From positions 1 to 33,470 of the forward strand of contig JAGYNM010000012.1 in the NCBI GenBank assembly GCA_018399335.1: 33,470 bases of DNA, read 5' to 3'. Within the stretch, counting starts at the first letter, position 1. The number at the start of each line of letters is the position of its first letter. The translations under genes and the position numbers were made by a program. This stretch comes from Bacteroidales bacterium. Its GTDB lineage: Bacteria; Bacteroidota; Bacteroidia; Bacteroidales; F082. The notes under the pieces were generated by a model. The model had not been told where the DNA came from, did not search any database, and was given only the letters and a program-made list of their open reading frames with translations. Below are positions 8,388 to 16,436 of this stretch, in pieces.

Positions 8388-9336
8388 ATGAAGCTATGAT
8401 ACAAAACCATAAAGAGCCACACGCTCAGGTTTTCAAGTGACGGACTCTGGAGCTGGGACAGGAAACGATAAAGTGGTATAACTTGCGCCGATTTAACCTG
8501 GATCAATGGAAAATGGATGCCTTCGCAAACGCTTCTTCCTGATCGTTTTTTTCAAACCGAATTGCAGAAGCCAATATGATGGGAATTCGCTGCCGGATGA
8601 CTATTTGCGAATGATTCCCATTCCCACCGGTACTTTCGGTAAATTTTTCTACCGGAAGGGTTTTCAGGATCAAATCAGGCAATCGATTGCTTAATTAAAA
8701 GAATGTCAAAATCTGTGCTGCACGCAGACCTCAATTGCGGTGAAGACGGCGCCACTCCATCAGATTCTGGAAGACATCGGCTGATGCGAATGCTTCCCGG
8801 GATGACAGTAGTAGTTCCCCTGGTGATTACAATCAAACAAAGCAGTGTAAGCTGTTATTGGTGGACATAACGGCCCAGTTTATTCGTTTGGACGGCCAAA
8901 GTACGAATTTTAGCACTGATCAGCCTTTCGAAATCGGAAAAGCACTTGTTTATCAGGAAGGAGCCGGACGTGAGCATTTTACATGCTACTGGACATCTTG
9001 TTGTAGCGCTTCAGGCTTATTGACTTACTAACCCAAAAGGCATTTCGGCCGAGGTGATCAACATCACAACGATAAAACCACTGGATGAAGCTGCCATTCT
9101 GAAATCGGTAAGCAAAACAAAATGTCTGATTACGGCACGAAGAACATCAGCTGTTTGGTGGCCTTGGTGAAACTGTAGCCGGATTGCTGGCACAAAACAC
9201 ACCATACCCTATGGAGATGGTAGCTGTGAAGGATGAGTTTGGACAGAGTGGCACACCTGAGCAACTTATGAAACATTATCAACTTGATGCAGCTGCTATC
9301 GTAAAGGCCGCTGAAAAAGTACTTTTACGCAAATAA
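8388..9336 (+). pseudogene. Transketolase C-terminal subunit, multiply frameshifted
   Basis: This is the pyrimidine-binding plus C-terminal half of the same two-subunit enzyme. Readable blocks across frames are NHKEP near the start (ATG 8388 or 8396), FPDRFFQ, IAEANMMG, GTFGKFF, DQIRQSIA, HQILEDIG, MLPGMTVVVP, PFEIGKAL, and then a clean last stretch from about 9186: GLLAQNTPYPMEMVAVKDEF, GQSGTPEQL and ending VLLRK. The length of 949 nt (about 316 codons) equals the family norm. The last 150 nt are error-free, matching the clean aroK that begins 23 nt later. I infer an intact gene in a low-quality patch; true decay is the alternative. Confidence 0.8.
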
Positions 9337-9359
9337 AACGCACGGAATGCCTGCTTAAC

Positions 9360-9878
9360 ATGCACCAAAGAATCTATCTGGTTGGCTATATGGGCGTTGG
9401 TAAAAGCACCATCGCCCGTAAATTGGCAACCCATCTCAACTGGGAATTGCTGGATTTGGATCATGTTTTTGAAACACGTTATAAAATAAGTATTCCTGAC
9501 TTTTTTAAACGCTACGATGAAACGCTTTTCAGGAAGCTGGAACGCGCATTATTGCAAGAAACCGAAAGCCTTGAACGTACGATAATCTCCACCGGAGGTG
9601 GCACTCCCTGCTATTATGATAATATGGATTGGATGAACGCCAATGGTTTGACGGTTTACCTGAAAATGAGTCCTGGTGGGTTAACAAATCGCTTGATACA
9701 CGCCAAAAAGAAAAGACCGGTAATCATAGATAAAACGGAAGAAGAACTTGGGCACTTCATAAAAAAACACTTACGGAAAAGGGCAATTTTCTATACCCAA
9801 TCTGCCATTCATTTTGAAGCTGAATCAGCTGATATTCTGACTTTGGTGGATATCCTAAAGAAACACCTTACAGATTAA
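9360..9878 (+). CDS. aroK: Shikimate kinase
   Basis: The protein has 172 aa, the usual length for AroK. It phosphorylates shikimate at the 3-hydroxyl with ATP in the chorismate pathway, in the cytoplasm. Motifs visible are the Walker A loop GYMGVGKST (residues 9-17), the LDLDHVFE segment with the shikimate-binding Asp, FRKLERALL with the substrate-binding Arg, ISTGGGTPCY (the conserved GGG shikimate-binding loop), and KKRPVI plus KRAIFY for the lid arginines. It follows the transketolase genes by 23 nt in the same direction; transketolase supplies erythrose-4-phosphate, a precursor of shikimate, so the grouping makes metabolic sense. The 3' end overlaps the convergent rlmD by 4 nt. Confidence 0.95.
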   Translation: MHQRIYLVGYMGVGKSTIARKLATHLNWELLDLDHVFETRYKISIPDFFKRYDETLFRKLERALLQETESLERTIISTGGGTPCYYDNMDWMNANGLTVYLKMSPGGLTNRLIHAKKKRPVIIDKTEEELGHFIKKHLRKRAIFYTQSAIHFEAESADILTLVDILKKHLTD

Positions 9879-11307
9879 GCAGATCGTAATTCAAGCAATA
9901 CGATATTCTCAACATGTTGTGTTTGCGGAAACATATCTACAGGCTGCACAGCTGTTAGCTTGTATTTTTCATCCAGCATATTAAGATCGCGAGCCTGAGT
10001 AGCCGGATTACAACTGATGTAAAGGATTCGCGGTGCCTCCAGTGCCAACAGCTGAGATACTACCTTTGGGTGCATCCCGGCTCGCGGAGGATCTCGTAAT
10101 GATCAAATCAGCTTTGCCTTGTTCAGCGATAAACGTTTCATTGAGCACAGCAGCCATATCTCCGGCAAAGAAGCGAACGTTTTCAATCTGATTTCGCTTG
10201 GCGTTTCGGTCGGCATCCTTTACTGCTTGTTCAACATATTCAATGCCAATATGACTCTACAAAACGAGCAAAATACAAGGCAATTGTTCCGGTGCCGGTA
10301 TATAAATCGTACACCCTTTCGTCACCATTCAACTGGACCATATCAAAAGCTGCACGGTACAGACGCTCAGCCTGTAAGGCATTCGTCTGATAAAAAGAAA
10401 CCGGACCAATTTCAAACTCCAGATCAGCAAAACCATCACGTGGACTGTTCATTTTTTCAACCAAAAATGATTCACCTGAAAAGTGTTTCACTTCCAGATC
10501 GTTAATCACATCGTTTTTCTTGTCGTTCACCACAAGCATCAGCGAAGTGATTGCCGGAAAGTTTTCTGCCAGTGCGGGCAATAAGCCATTCCATATCATT
10601 TCATCTTCATGATGAATAACCAAAATCACCATAAACGTTCCTGCACTGGTATTTCTGATGATTAAATTCCGCAACAAACCCTCGTGATTGCGCACATCGT
10701 AAAAGCTCAATCCGTTATCGATGGCATACTTCCTGACAAACAAACGGATTTCGTTGGAGGGATCAGGCTGCAAATGGCAATGATCAATATCCAGAATCCT
10801 ATCAAACATGCCAGGCAAATGAAAGCCAAGTCCATTCATTTCGGCTGCAGATTTTTCGGATGAGGGAGCACCATCAGTAAACCATTTGCGGTTCGAAAAA
10901 GTATATTCAAGCTTATTTCTATAGTAAAAAGCCTGTGGTGCAGCCAAAATCGGACTGATCGCAGGATAGTCAACTTTTGCTATTCTGTCCAGATTATCTT
11001 TCACCTGTTTCTGTTTGAAATTCAGTTGATGCACATAATCCATATGCTGCCATTTGCAACCACCACACAGCCCAAAATGCTTGCATTCAGGCTCAGTTCG
11101 CAGATCAGAATACCGATGAAACTGCAGTATTTTACCTTCGAAATAATTTTTCTTTTTTCGAATAACCTCCAGATCAACAATATCGCCAGGAGCAGCAAAC
11201 GGAACAAAAACAACCTGATTTTCGGGTTTGGCAACAGCTTTCCCTTCAGAACCAGCATCGACTATTTCAACTTCGTTAAAAAACTGCGGCTTTCGTCTAT
11301 TTTTCAT
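9875..11307 (-). pseudogene. rlmD: RlmD, 23S rRNA (uracil-5)-methyltransferase, two frameshifts
   Basis: It is a SAM-dependent RNA m5U methyltransferase of the RumA/TrmA family. The first 355 codons are clean: an N-terminal TRAM-like domain, then iron-sulfur cysteines in CKHFGLCGGC (C75, C81, C84), then VSFYQTNALQAERLY and VYDLYTGTGTIALYFA (SAM site). Near 10246 about 2 nt appear to be missing before IGIEYVEQAVKDA. Near 10100 one extra base breaks the DPPRAG motif, after which the clean tail HPKVVSQLLALEAPRILYIS contains the CNPATQARDL catalytic-Cys region. Correcting both gives 477 aa, the normal size, so sequencing error is likely. Confidence 0.85.
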
Positions 11308-11351
11308 GTATAAATTTAATTTTCAGCATTTCGCTCTCTTAAACCAGGCTG

Positions 11352-11359
11352 CAAAATTA
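11352..11359 (-). promoter_or_regulatory. -7 box TAATTTTG of rlmD
   Basis: Minus-strand TAATTTTG fits TAnnTTTG and ends 44 nt before the rlmD ATG at 11307, giving a leader of about 40 nt. Confidence 0.5.
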
Positions 11360-11511
11360 CGACTTCAATCGAACTAAATAAGCGGAATGAAATTTTATAC
11401 CATATAATATTGATTATATGTGTTTTAAGCTTCAGACTCAAGATAGTAATTAAGAAAAATACGAAAAGTAAGAGCTCAAAATTTCTTACTTTTACACAAA
11501 ATTCAACAGAG

Positions 11512-12209
11512 ATGAAAAAAATCGCAGTGCTCCTTATTATGTTTATAAGTTTTCAGCTTGATGCACAGATTTTGGAACAAATTGATGTTACGAATCATGC
11601 TGAGGGGTTTACGACAATCAGTTTTCAACAGTTTATGGCTGAAGGTGAGGTTTTATCAGGCAAAAAAAATGGAACATGGATTTCGCGAATGCCTTCCGGA
11701 ATGCTTTTTGAGGTAACAAACTACCAATCCGGACAAAAATCAGGTATCAGTCTGGTATTTGACCGAAGCGGCTACCTGGAGCAAGAATCAAATTATGAAA
11801 AAGACTTGCTTCATGGCGCACTAAAAACATGGAAACCAGGCGGCAGAATGCTTCTGGAAGAGCATTACCTGGCAGGCAAACTGGATGGCAAAAGGCAGGT
11901 ATTTTACGAACGCGGGCAACTGCAGGAAGAGTCCGTTTACAAGAATGGAGAACGCCATGGCAAATCGAGCTGGTATGATGAAACAGGCAAGCTGATGGCG
12001 ACTTATAATTACGAAAATGGCTTGCTGAAGGCGTGCAGCAGACCTATTATACCGATGGCACAGTAAAATCGCAACGCAGCTATCACAAAAACAAGTTAAA
12101 CGGTCCTGCCCGGGATTTTTACCCAAATGGAACGCTAAAAGCTGAAGCCGTTTATGAAAAAGACAGTCTGATTAGCGACTGGAAAAAATACTCTTCCGAA
12201 GAGCCCTGA
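11512..12209 (+). pseudogene. MORN/YwqK-type repeat protein with signal peptide, one frameshift
   Basis: The ATG at 11512 begins a signal peptide (MKKIAVLLIMFISFQLDAQ). The body consists of about seven repeats of the toxin-antitoxin YwqK/MORN-variant type, each with a G-x-x-x-G-x-W-x-x-x-Y-x-x-G-like pattern, for example GKKNGTWISRMPSG, LHGALKTWKPGG, LDGKRQVFYERG and RHGKSSWYDETG. At about 12029 the frame breaks; adding one base to the GG in AAGGCGTG restores GVQQTYYTDGTVKSQRSYHK and two more repeats, ending SDWKKYSSEEP at 12209 (232 aa). A single homopolymer-type deletion is most easily a sequencing error. Function is unknown; export to periplasm or surface is inferred. A weak box TACTTTTA at 11487-11494 may be its promoter. 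The thioesterase follows by 11 nt. Confidence 0.75.
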
Positions 12210-12220
12210 AATTCAATATC

Positions 12221-12697
12221 ATGAAGATCAACAATCCGTACAATACTTTAGCAGATCATCATTGCTTTGGTTGCTCCACGCGAAACCCAATCGGCCTCAA
12301 ACTCACTTTTGAACTTGAAGGAGAAAGCGTAAAAGCAAGCTGGAATCCTTCCAGAAATTATCAGGGCTTCGAAGATATAGTGCATGGCGGAATTATCAGC
12401 ACCCTGATGGACGAAGTAGCTGCCTGGGCCGTTCAGCTGCTTTTGAAGACATCAGGAGTCACCAGCGAATTGAATGTGAAGTATTTAAAACCCTTAAGAG
12501 TAAGTAAAGGACAGGTAACAGTTTCGGCGGAAATAAGCAGTGTTGAAGGAAAACTAGCATTGGTAAAAACAGTGATAAAAGACAGTGATGATGTGATTTG
12601 TGCTGAAGGCCTGATCACCTATTTTATTTTTCCGGAAGCGGTGGCACAAAAGAAATTCAGGTATCCCGGTATAAAAGCCTTTCTCAGCAGCACATAA
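12221..12697 (+). CDS. PaaI-type hotdog-fold thioesterase
   Basis: The protein has 158 aa with the single-domain hotdog fold. The characteristic segment is VHGGIISTLMDEVAAWA (the HGG loop and catalytic-region helix with Asp/Glu), followed by TSELNVKYLKPLRV, the central strand. This family hydrolyses acyl-CoA thioesters; the substrate here is unknown. The N-terminal part (HHCFGCSTRNPIGLKL) with its Cys-x2-Cys is common in this subgroup. It follows the MORN gene by 11 nt in the same direction and is probably co-transcribed. There is no signal peptide, so it should be cytoplasmic. Confidence 0.88.
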   Translation: MKINNPYNTLADHHCFGCSTRNPIGLKLTFELEGESVKASWNPSRNYQGFEDIVHGGIISTLMDEVAAWAVQLLLKTSGVTSELNVKYLKPLRVSKGQVTVSAEISSVEGKLALVKTVIKDSDDVICAEGLITYFIFPEAVAQKKFRYPGIKAFLSST

Positions 12698-12731
12698 AAA
12701 AAGATCCGGCTTTACGGGGGGAAACCGGATC
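12696..12731 (-). terminator. Hairpin with T run on the minus strand
   Basis: GATCCGG and CCGGATC (12703-12709 / 12725-12731) pair perfectly, with an inner TTT/AAA extension. A 7-base A run on the plus strand directly left (12696-12702) becomes a U run on a leftward transcript, so it would terminate transcription coming from rimO. On the plus strand the hairpin lies just after the thioesterase stop but lacks a T run. Confidence 0.6.
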
Positions 12732-13035
12732 CTGATAATCAACCAAAACCAATTAACAATCTTTCCTCGATGATTGTATTTGATAAAAACCTGCCTCAAA
12801 GATTCAATAGTTATGCCATAAGCTTTAACTTATTGTGAATCAATTAATAAGTAATTAATGACTTCTGTAATTTAGCTGTTTTTACTATCCATTTATGCAT
12901 AGTCTATCCGTTTTCGGATAATACTGGATGTGCTTTTTCTGGTTCAATCATTTTCTAAAACTTTTGACTGTATGGTATGCATCTTAAATGAGTGCCAAAA
13001 CTGGCAATACTATTAAAGTTCAATAACCAACCCAC
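12732..13035. other. Intergenic region between convergent genes
   Basis: About 300 bp without a credible ORF. A small perfect hairpin TATCCG-TTTT-CGGATA lies at 12905-12920. The stretch would form the 3' UTR of the rimO transcript up to the hairpin at 12703-12731. Nothing else is recognised. Confidence 0.4.
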
Positions 13036-14334
13036 CTAGCCCAAGGGCTCTGCATACAAATCAAAAGCCTCTGCTCCTGTGATACTGAGCTCGTAAAATC
13101 TACCTGTTTCCATAGCATGTTGGCCAGAAATTATAACCTCATTATCCACTTCGGGAGAATCGTATTGCGTGCGTCCGATATAATAATCGCCTTCCTTACA
13201 ATCGATCAGCACCTTTTGAATGCTTCCAATTTTGCGCCGGTTAAGCTCCAGTGCCACATCCTGCTGAATGGCCATCAGCATTTCAACACGCTCCTGTTTT
13301 TCCTCTTCAGACACATTATCGCTCAAATCAAAGGCGGTGGTGTCTTCTTCGGCAGAATAAGCAAAAACACCCATTCGTTCAAAGCGCATCTCCTTTACAA
13401 AATCACACAACTCCTCAAACATCTCTTTCGTTTCGCCCGGATAGCCTACGATAAAAGTTGTACGGAATGCCAGGTCAGGGATGCGTTGTCTGATTTTCCT
13501 GACAAGTTCCCGCGTATGTGCACCATCAAGGCCGCGTTTCATACTTTTGAGCAAATCACTGTTAATATGCTGCAGTGGCATATCCATATAATTACACACC
13601 TTGGGATGTGTTGCAATCAATTCGATAAGTTCCTCCGGAAAACCAGCCGGATAGGTATACTGCAATCTTATCCACTCGATGCCGTCAATTTCTGCTAAGG
13701 CTTTGATTAATTGTACAAGCATGCGTTTTCCTGTCAGGTCTATGCCATAATATGTGAGATCCTGCGCAATCAGAATCAGCTCCTTAACTCCAGAAGCGGC
13801 AAGTTGCCTGGCTTCATGGATCAAAATAGCCTCAGGAACAGAGATATGTTTGCCACGAATAAGCGGAATGGCGCAGAAAGAACAATTTCTATCACAACCC
13901 TCCGAAATCTTAAGGTAAGCGTAATGCGCTGGTGTCGAAAGGTTTCGTTTATAATGTTCAGGAATATTTATCAGCTCCTTTTGCTGAATCATCGCAGCTA
14001 CATCCTTAAGCTGATCAACTCCATAAAAGGCATCCACTTCATGAATTTCTTCCTCCAGGTAGGTTTTGTAGCGCTGTGATAAGCAACCCATCACAATCAG
14101 TTTTTTGATTTGACCGGATTTTCTTTGTTCTGCATAAGCCAGAATAGTATCAATACTTTCCTCCTTGGCATCTCCAATAAAGCCGCAGGTATTGATAATA
14201 ACGATATCAGCTTCCTGATCTGAATTATGAAGAATCTGATATTGCTCTGGTGCAAACATAGCTCCAAGGTGCTCGGAATCAACGGTATTCTTTGAACATC
14301 CGAGGGTAACGATATGAATACGTGATTGTTTCAA
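13036..14334 (-). CDS. rimO: Ribosomal protein uS12 methylthiotransferase RimO
   Basis: The protein has 432 aa. RimO is a radical-SAM enzyme that methylthiolates the conserved aspartate of ribosomal protein uS12. The N-terminal UPF0004 domain carries the three cysteines of the auxiliary iron-sulfur cluster (C13 in TLGCSKN, C50 in NTCGFIG, C84 in MGCLSQR). The radical-SAM motif is CDRNCSFC (C147, C151, C154). A C-terminal TRAM domain follows. The sequences ISEGCDRNCSFCAIPLIRG and AQDLTYYG favour RimO over MiaB. It is the last gene of the rpmG-DUF4295-ftsY-rimO run, 9 nt after ftsY, an order commonly conserved in Bacteroidota. Confidence 0.95.
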   Translation of the reverse strand: MKQSRIHIVTLGCSKNTVDSEHLGAMFAPEQYQILHNSDQEADIVIINTCGFIGDAKEESIDTILAYAEQRKSGQIKKLIVMGCLSQRYKTYLEEEIHEVDAFYGVDQLKDVAAMIQQKELINIPEHYKRNLSTPAHYAYLKISEGCDRNCSFCAIPLIRGKHISVPEAILIHEARQLAASGVKELILIAQDLTYYGIDLTGKRMLVQLIKALAEIDGIEWIRLQYTYPAGFPEELIELIATHPKVCNYMDMPLQHINSDLLKSMKRGLDGAHTRELVRKIRQRIPDLAFRTTFIVGYPGETKEMFEELCDFVKEMRFERMGVFAYSAEEDTTAFDLSDNVSEEEKQERVEMLMAIQQDVALELNRRKIGSIQKVLIDCKEGDYYIGRTQYDSPEVDNEVIISGQHAMETGRFYELSITGAEAFDLYAEPLG

Positions 14335-14343
14335 ATAAAAGGG

Positions 14344-15294
14344 CTAATCAAAAAGGGTTTCCACAAAAAGCTTACGGTCAAAAAGCTGGAGGTCTTCCAT
14401 CCGCTCTCCTATTCCGATATATTTTACAGGGATTTTAAACTGATCAGAAATGCCAATCACCACGCCGCCTTTGGCTGTTCCATCCAGCTTGGTAAGTGCC
14501 AGGGCATTAACCTCCGTAGCAGCAGTAAACTGACGTGCCTGTTCAATAGCATTTTGTCCGGTAGAAGCATCAAGCACCAGCAAAATTTCGTGAGGTGCAT
14601 CGGCAATAACCTTTTGCATCACGGTTTTTATCTTGGTGAGCTCTTTCATCAGGTTGATTTTATTGTGCAGCCGACCAGCGGTATCAATTATCACCACATC
14701 AGCCTGCTGGCTCACAGCTGACTTAACGGTATCAAAAGCTACGGAAGCCGGATCGGAACCCATGGCCTGCGCTACAACGGGCACATCAACACGCTGCCCC
14801 CAAATTTTCAGCTGATCAACAGCTGCAGCTCTGAAGGTATCCGCAGCACCAAGAACAACTTTCTTGCCGGCTCTCTTGAAGTTATAAGCCAGCTTACCGA
14901 TTGTAGTAGTCTTTCCAACACCATTAACCCCCACAACCATAATTACATACGGTTTGATGCCGGCAGGGATGTCAAAGTCTGCACCATCTCCCGAGTTATT
15001 CTCCTGAAGTAGTTCTACAATTTCTTCCTTCAAAATGGAATTCAACTCACTTGTACCAAGATATTTATCGCGGGAAACACGGGATTCGATGCGTTCAATA
15101 ATCTTTAAGGTGGTATGCACGCCCACATCGGAAGTCACCAGGATTTCTTCCAGCTGGTCGAGTACCTCATCGTCCACCTTTGATTTTCCAGCAATGGCTT
15201 TTGAGAGCTTACTAAAAACACTGCTGCGTGTTTTTTCAAGGCCTTTGTCGAGGTCCTGTTTTTTATCCTTCGAAAAAAAAGAGAAGATTCCCAT
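14344..15294 (-). CDS. ftsY: Signal recognition particle receptor FtsY
   Basis: The protein has 316 aa. FtsY is the SRP receptor GTPase that docks ribosome-SRP complexes at the membrane for co-translational insertion. The N-terminal A domain is very short (MGIFSFFSKDKKQDLDKGLE), as usual for Bacteroidota. The N domain helical bundle covers about residues 20-100. The G domain shows G1 GVNGVGKTTTIGKLA (from residue 122), the DTFRAAAVDQL insertion, G3 DTAGRLHNK and G4 TKLDGTAKGG. The gene lies 74 nt downstream of the DUF4295 gene and directly upstream of rimO. Confidence 0.96.
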   Translation of the reverse strand: MGIFSFFSKDKKQDLDKGLEKTRSSVFSKLSKAIAGKSKVDDEVLDQLEEILVTSDVGVHTTLKIIERIESRVSRDKYLGTSELNSILKEEIVELLQENNSGDGADFDIPAGIKPYVIMVVGVNGVGKTTTIGKLAYNFKRAGKKVVLGAADTFRAAAVDQLKIWGQRVDVPVVAQAMGSDPASVAFDTVKSAVSQQADVVIIDTAGRLHNKINLMKELTKIKTVMQKVIADAPHEILLVLDASTGQNAIEQARQFTAATEVNALALTKLDGTAKGGVVIGISDQFKIPVKYIGIGERMEDLQLFDRKLFVETLFD

Positions 15295-15368
15295 TTTGAT
15301 GAGTTTAAACGAAAAAAGCTCTCCCGGCTATAGTCGGAAAAGCTCCAGTCGTTACTGAAATATTTTCA

Positions 15369-15521
15369 TTATCTTTTGGTCAGAAATTCCTGAACCTTAT
15401 CGTTAGGGACCATAGTTTCAGAAAAACTATAAGCACCTGATTTGGAAGATTTGTTCATTCTGATCACTTTCGCGAACTCTTTTCCGCTCGCCTGCAAGGT
15501 TGCAACTACTTTCTTTGCCAT
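15369..15521 (-). CDS. DUF4295 small basic protein
   Basis: A 50-aa ORF starting MAKKVVATLQASGKEFAKVI and ending VQEFLTKR. It matches DUF4295 as I know it from Bacteroidota, a short lysine-rich protein consistently encoded between rpmG and ftsY. The position between L33 and ftsY suggests a ribosome-associated role, but function is not established. It starts 8 nt after the rpmG stop. It is clean and well placed, so I consider it a real gene. Confidence 0.88.
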   Translation of the reverse strand: MAKKVVATLQASGKEFAKVIRMNKSSKSGAYSFSETMVPNDKVQEFLTKR

Positions 15522-15529
15522 AATTCAGC

Positions 15530-15718
15530 CTATTTTATTTCTTTGTGAACCGTCATTTTTTTCAAAATGGGGTTGTATTTTTTTAATTCCATACGCTCAG
15601 GCGTATTCTTTTTGTTCTTAGTAGAAATGTACCTGGAAGTACCCGGCATTCCACTGGTTTTATGCTCAGTGCACTCAAGAATTATCTGCACTCGTGCGTC
15701 TTTACTTTTCTTAGCCAT
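15530..15718 (-). CDS. rpmG: 50S ribosomal protein bL33
   Basis: The protein has 62 aa, a typical bL33 length for this phylum. Recognisable segments are [31 protein letters not shown] and [17 protein letters not shown]. It carries only one cysteine, so it is the zinc-free (C-minus) form. It is the first gene of the cluster; a promoter box lies about 28 nt upstream. In many Bacteroidota rpmB (bL28) directly precedes rpmG, but the 76 nt upstream here hold no L28. Confidence 0.95.
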   Translation of the reverse strand: MAKKSKDARVQIILECTEHKTSGMPGTSRYISTKNKKNTPERMELKKYNPILKKMTVHKEIK

Positions 15719-15746
15719 GCTTCTGTCTTTTCATTTTTTCGGACGG

Positions 15747-15754
15747 CAAAAGTA
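15747..15754 (-). promoter_or_regulatory. -7 box TACTTTTG of the rpmG cluster
   Basis: Minus-strand TACTTTTG fits TAnnTTTG and ends 28 nt before the rpmG ATG at 15718. It supports rpmG as the first gene of the transcript. Confidence 0.6.
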
Positions 15755-15794
15755 TAAATTCTCAACTAATTAACCTAGCTTTTTTACTTCTTTT

Positions 15795-16433
15795 TTATGA
15801 AATATTAAAAATTGCCTTGATATAAGGCGAAATACCAGTAAAAAAGAACTCCACCGCAATAACCATCACGATAAGTCCCATCAGTTTCATCATAATTTTG
15901 TTTCCGGTATCACCCAGAAATTTCATGATTGAATTGCCGCTAAGCAAGATCACGAGAATGATCAGACAAACGATCAAAATCGAACTGATTAAAATCACTT
16001 TCTCGCTTATACCCGTACTTTGATCCATCAAAATAATGGCATTGGTAATCGATCCTGGACCCGCTATCATTGGTATTCCCAAAGGGGTAATAGACACATC
16101 GTTAACATATTTGTTTACCTCTTCAGGAGTAATTTTAATGCGACTCAGCCTGGCATTTAGCATATCGTATCCAAGGATAAAAAACAATACCCCGCCTACA
16201 ACTTTTAGTCCGGCAACAGATATTCCAAAGAAGCTAAACAACAACTCACCGCCAAAAGCAAAAGCAACCAGGGTAAAAAACGCAGTGATCAACGACTTGA
16301 TAGCTGTTAGCCTTCTTCCACGTTTGTCGAGGCTGCTGGTCATGCTCAAAAAAACCGGCATCACCCCCAGGGGATTCATGAGGGTGATGAAGGAAGTAAG
16401 GTATAAAAGCAAAAGCGTGAAGTGCTCACTCAT
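15795..16433 (-). CDS. MarC family integral membrane protein
   Basis: The protein has 212 aa with six predicted membrane segments. Family landmarks are FITLMNPLGVMPVFLSMT near the N-terminus and IPMIAGPGSITNAIILMD in the second half, an internal-repeat pattern of the MarC/UPF0056 family. Members have been proposed as neutral amino-acid transporters, though substrates are mostly unproven. It begins 3 nt after the ftcD stop, so it is translated from the same mRNA as hutI and ftcD. That context makes transport of histidine, glutamate or a degradation intermediate an inference worth considering. Confidence 0.9.
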   Translation of the reverse strand: MSEHFTLLLLYLTSFITLMNPLGVMPVFLSMTSSLDKRGRRLTAIKSLITAFFTLVAFAFGGELLFSFFGISVAGLKVVGGVLFFILGYDMLNARLSRIKITPEEVNKYVNDVSITPLGIPMIAGPGSITNAIILMDQSTGISEKVILISSILIVCLIILVILLSGNSIMKFLGDTGNKIMMKLMGLIVMVIAVEFFFTGISPYIKAIFNIS

Positions 16434-16436
16434 TGT

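Noticed and set aside
13117-13698. A 193-codon open frame on the plus strand opposite rimO
   Set aside because: It is a shadow of rimO; the translation has no domain features and rimO is fully supported.
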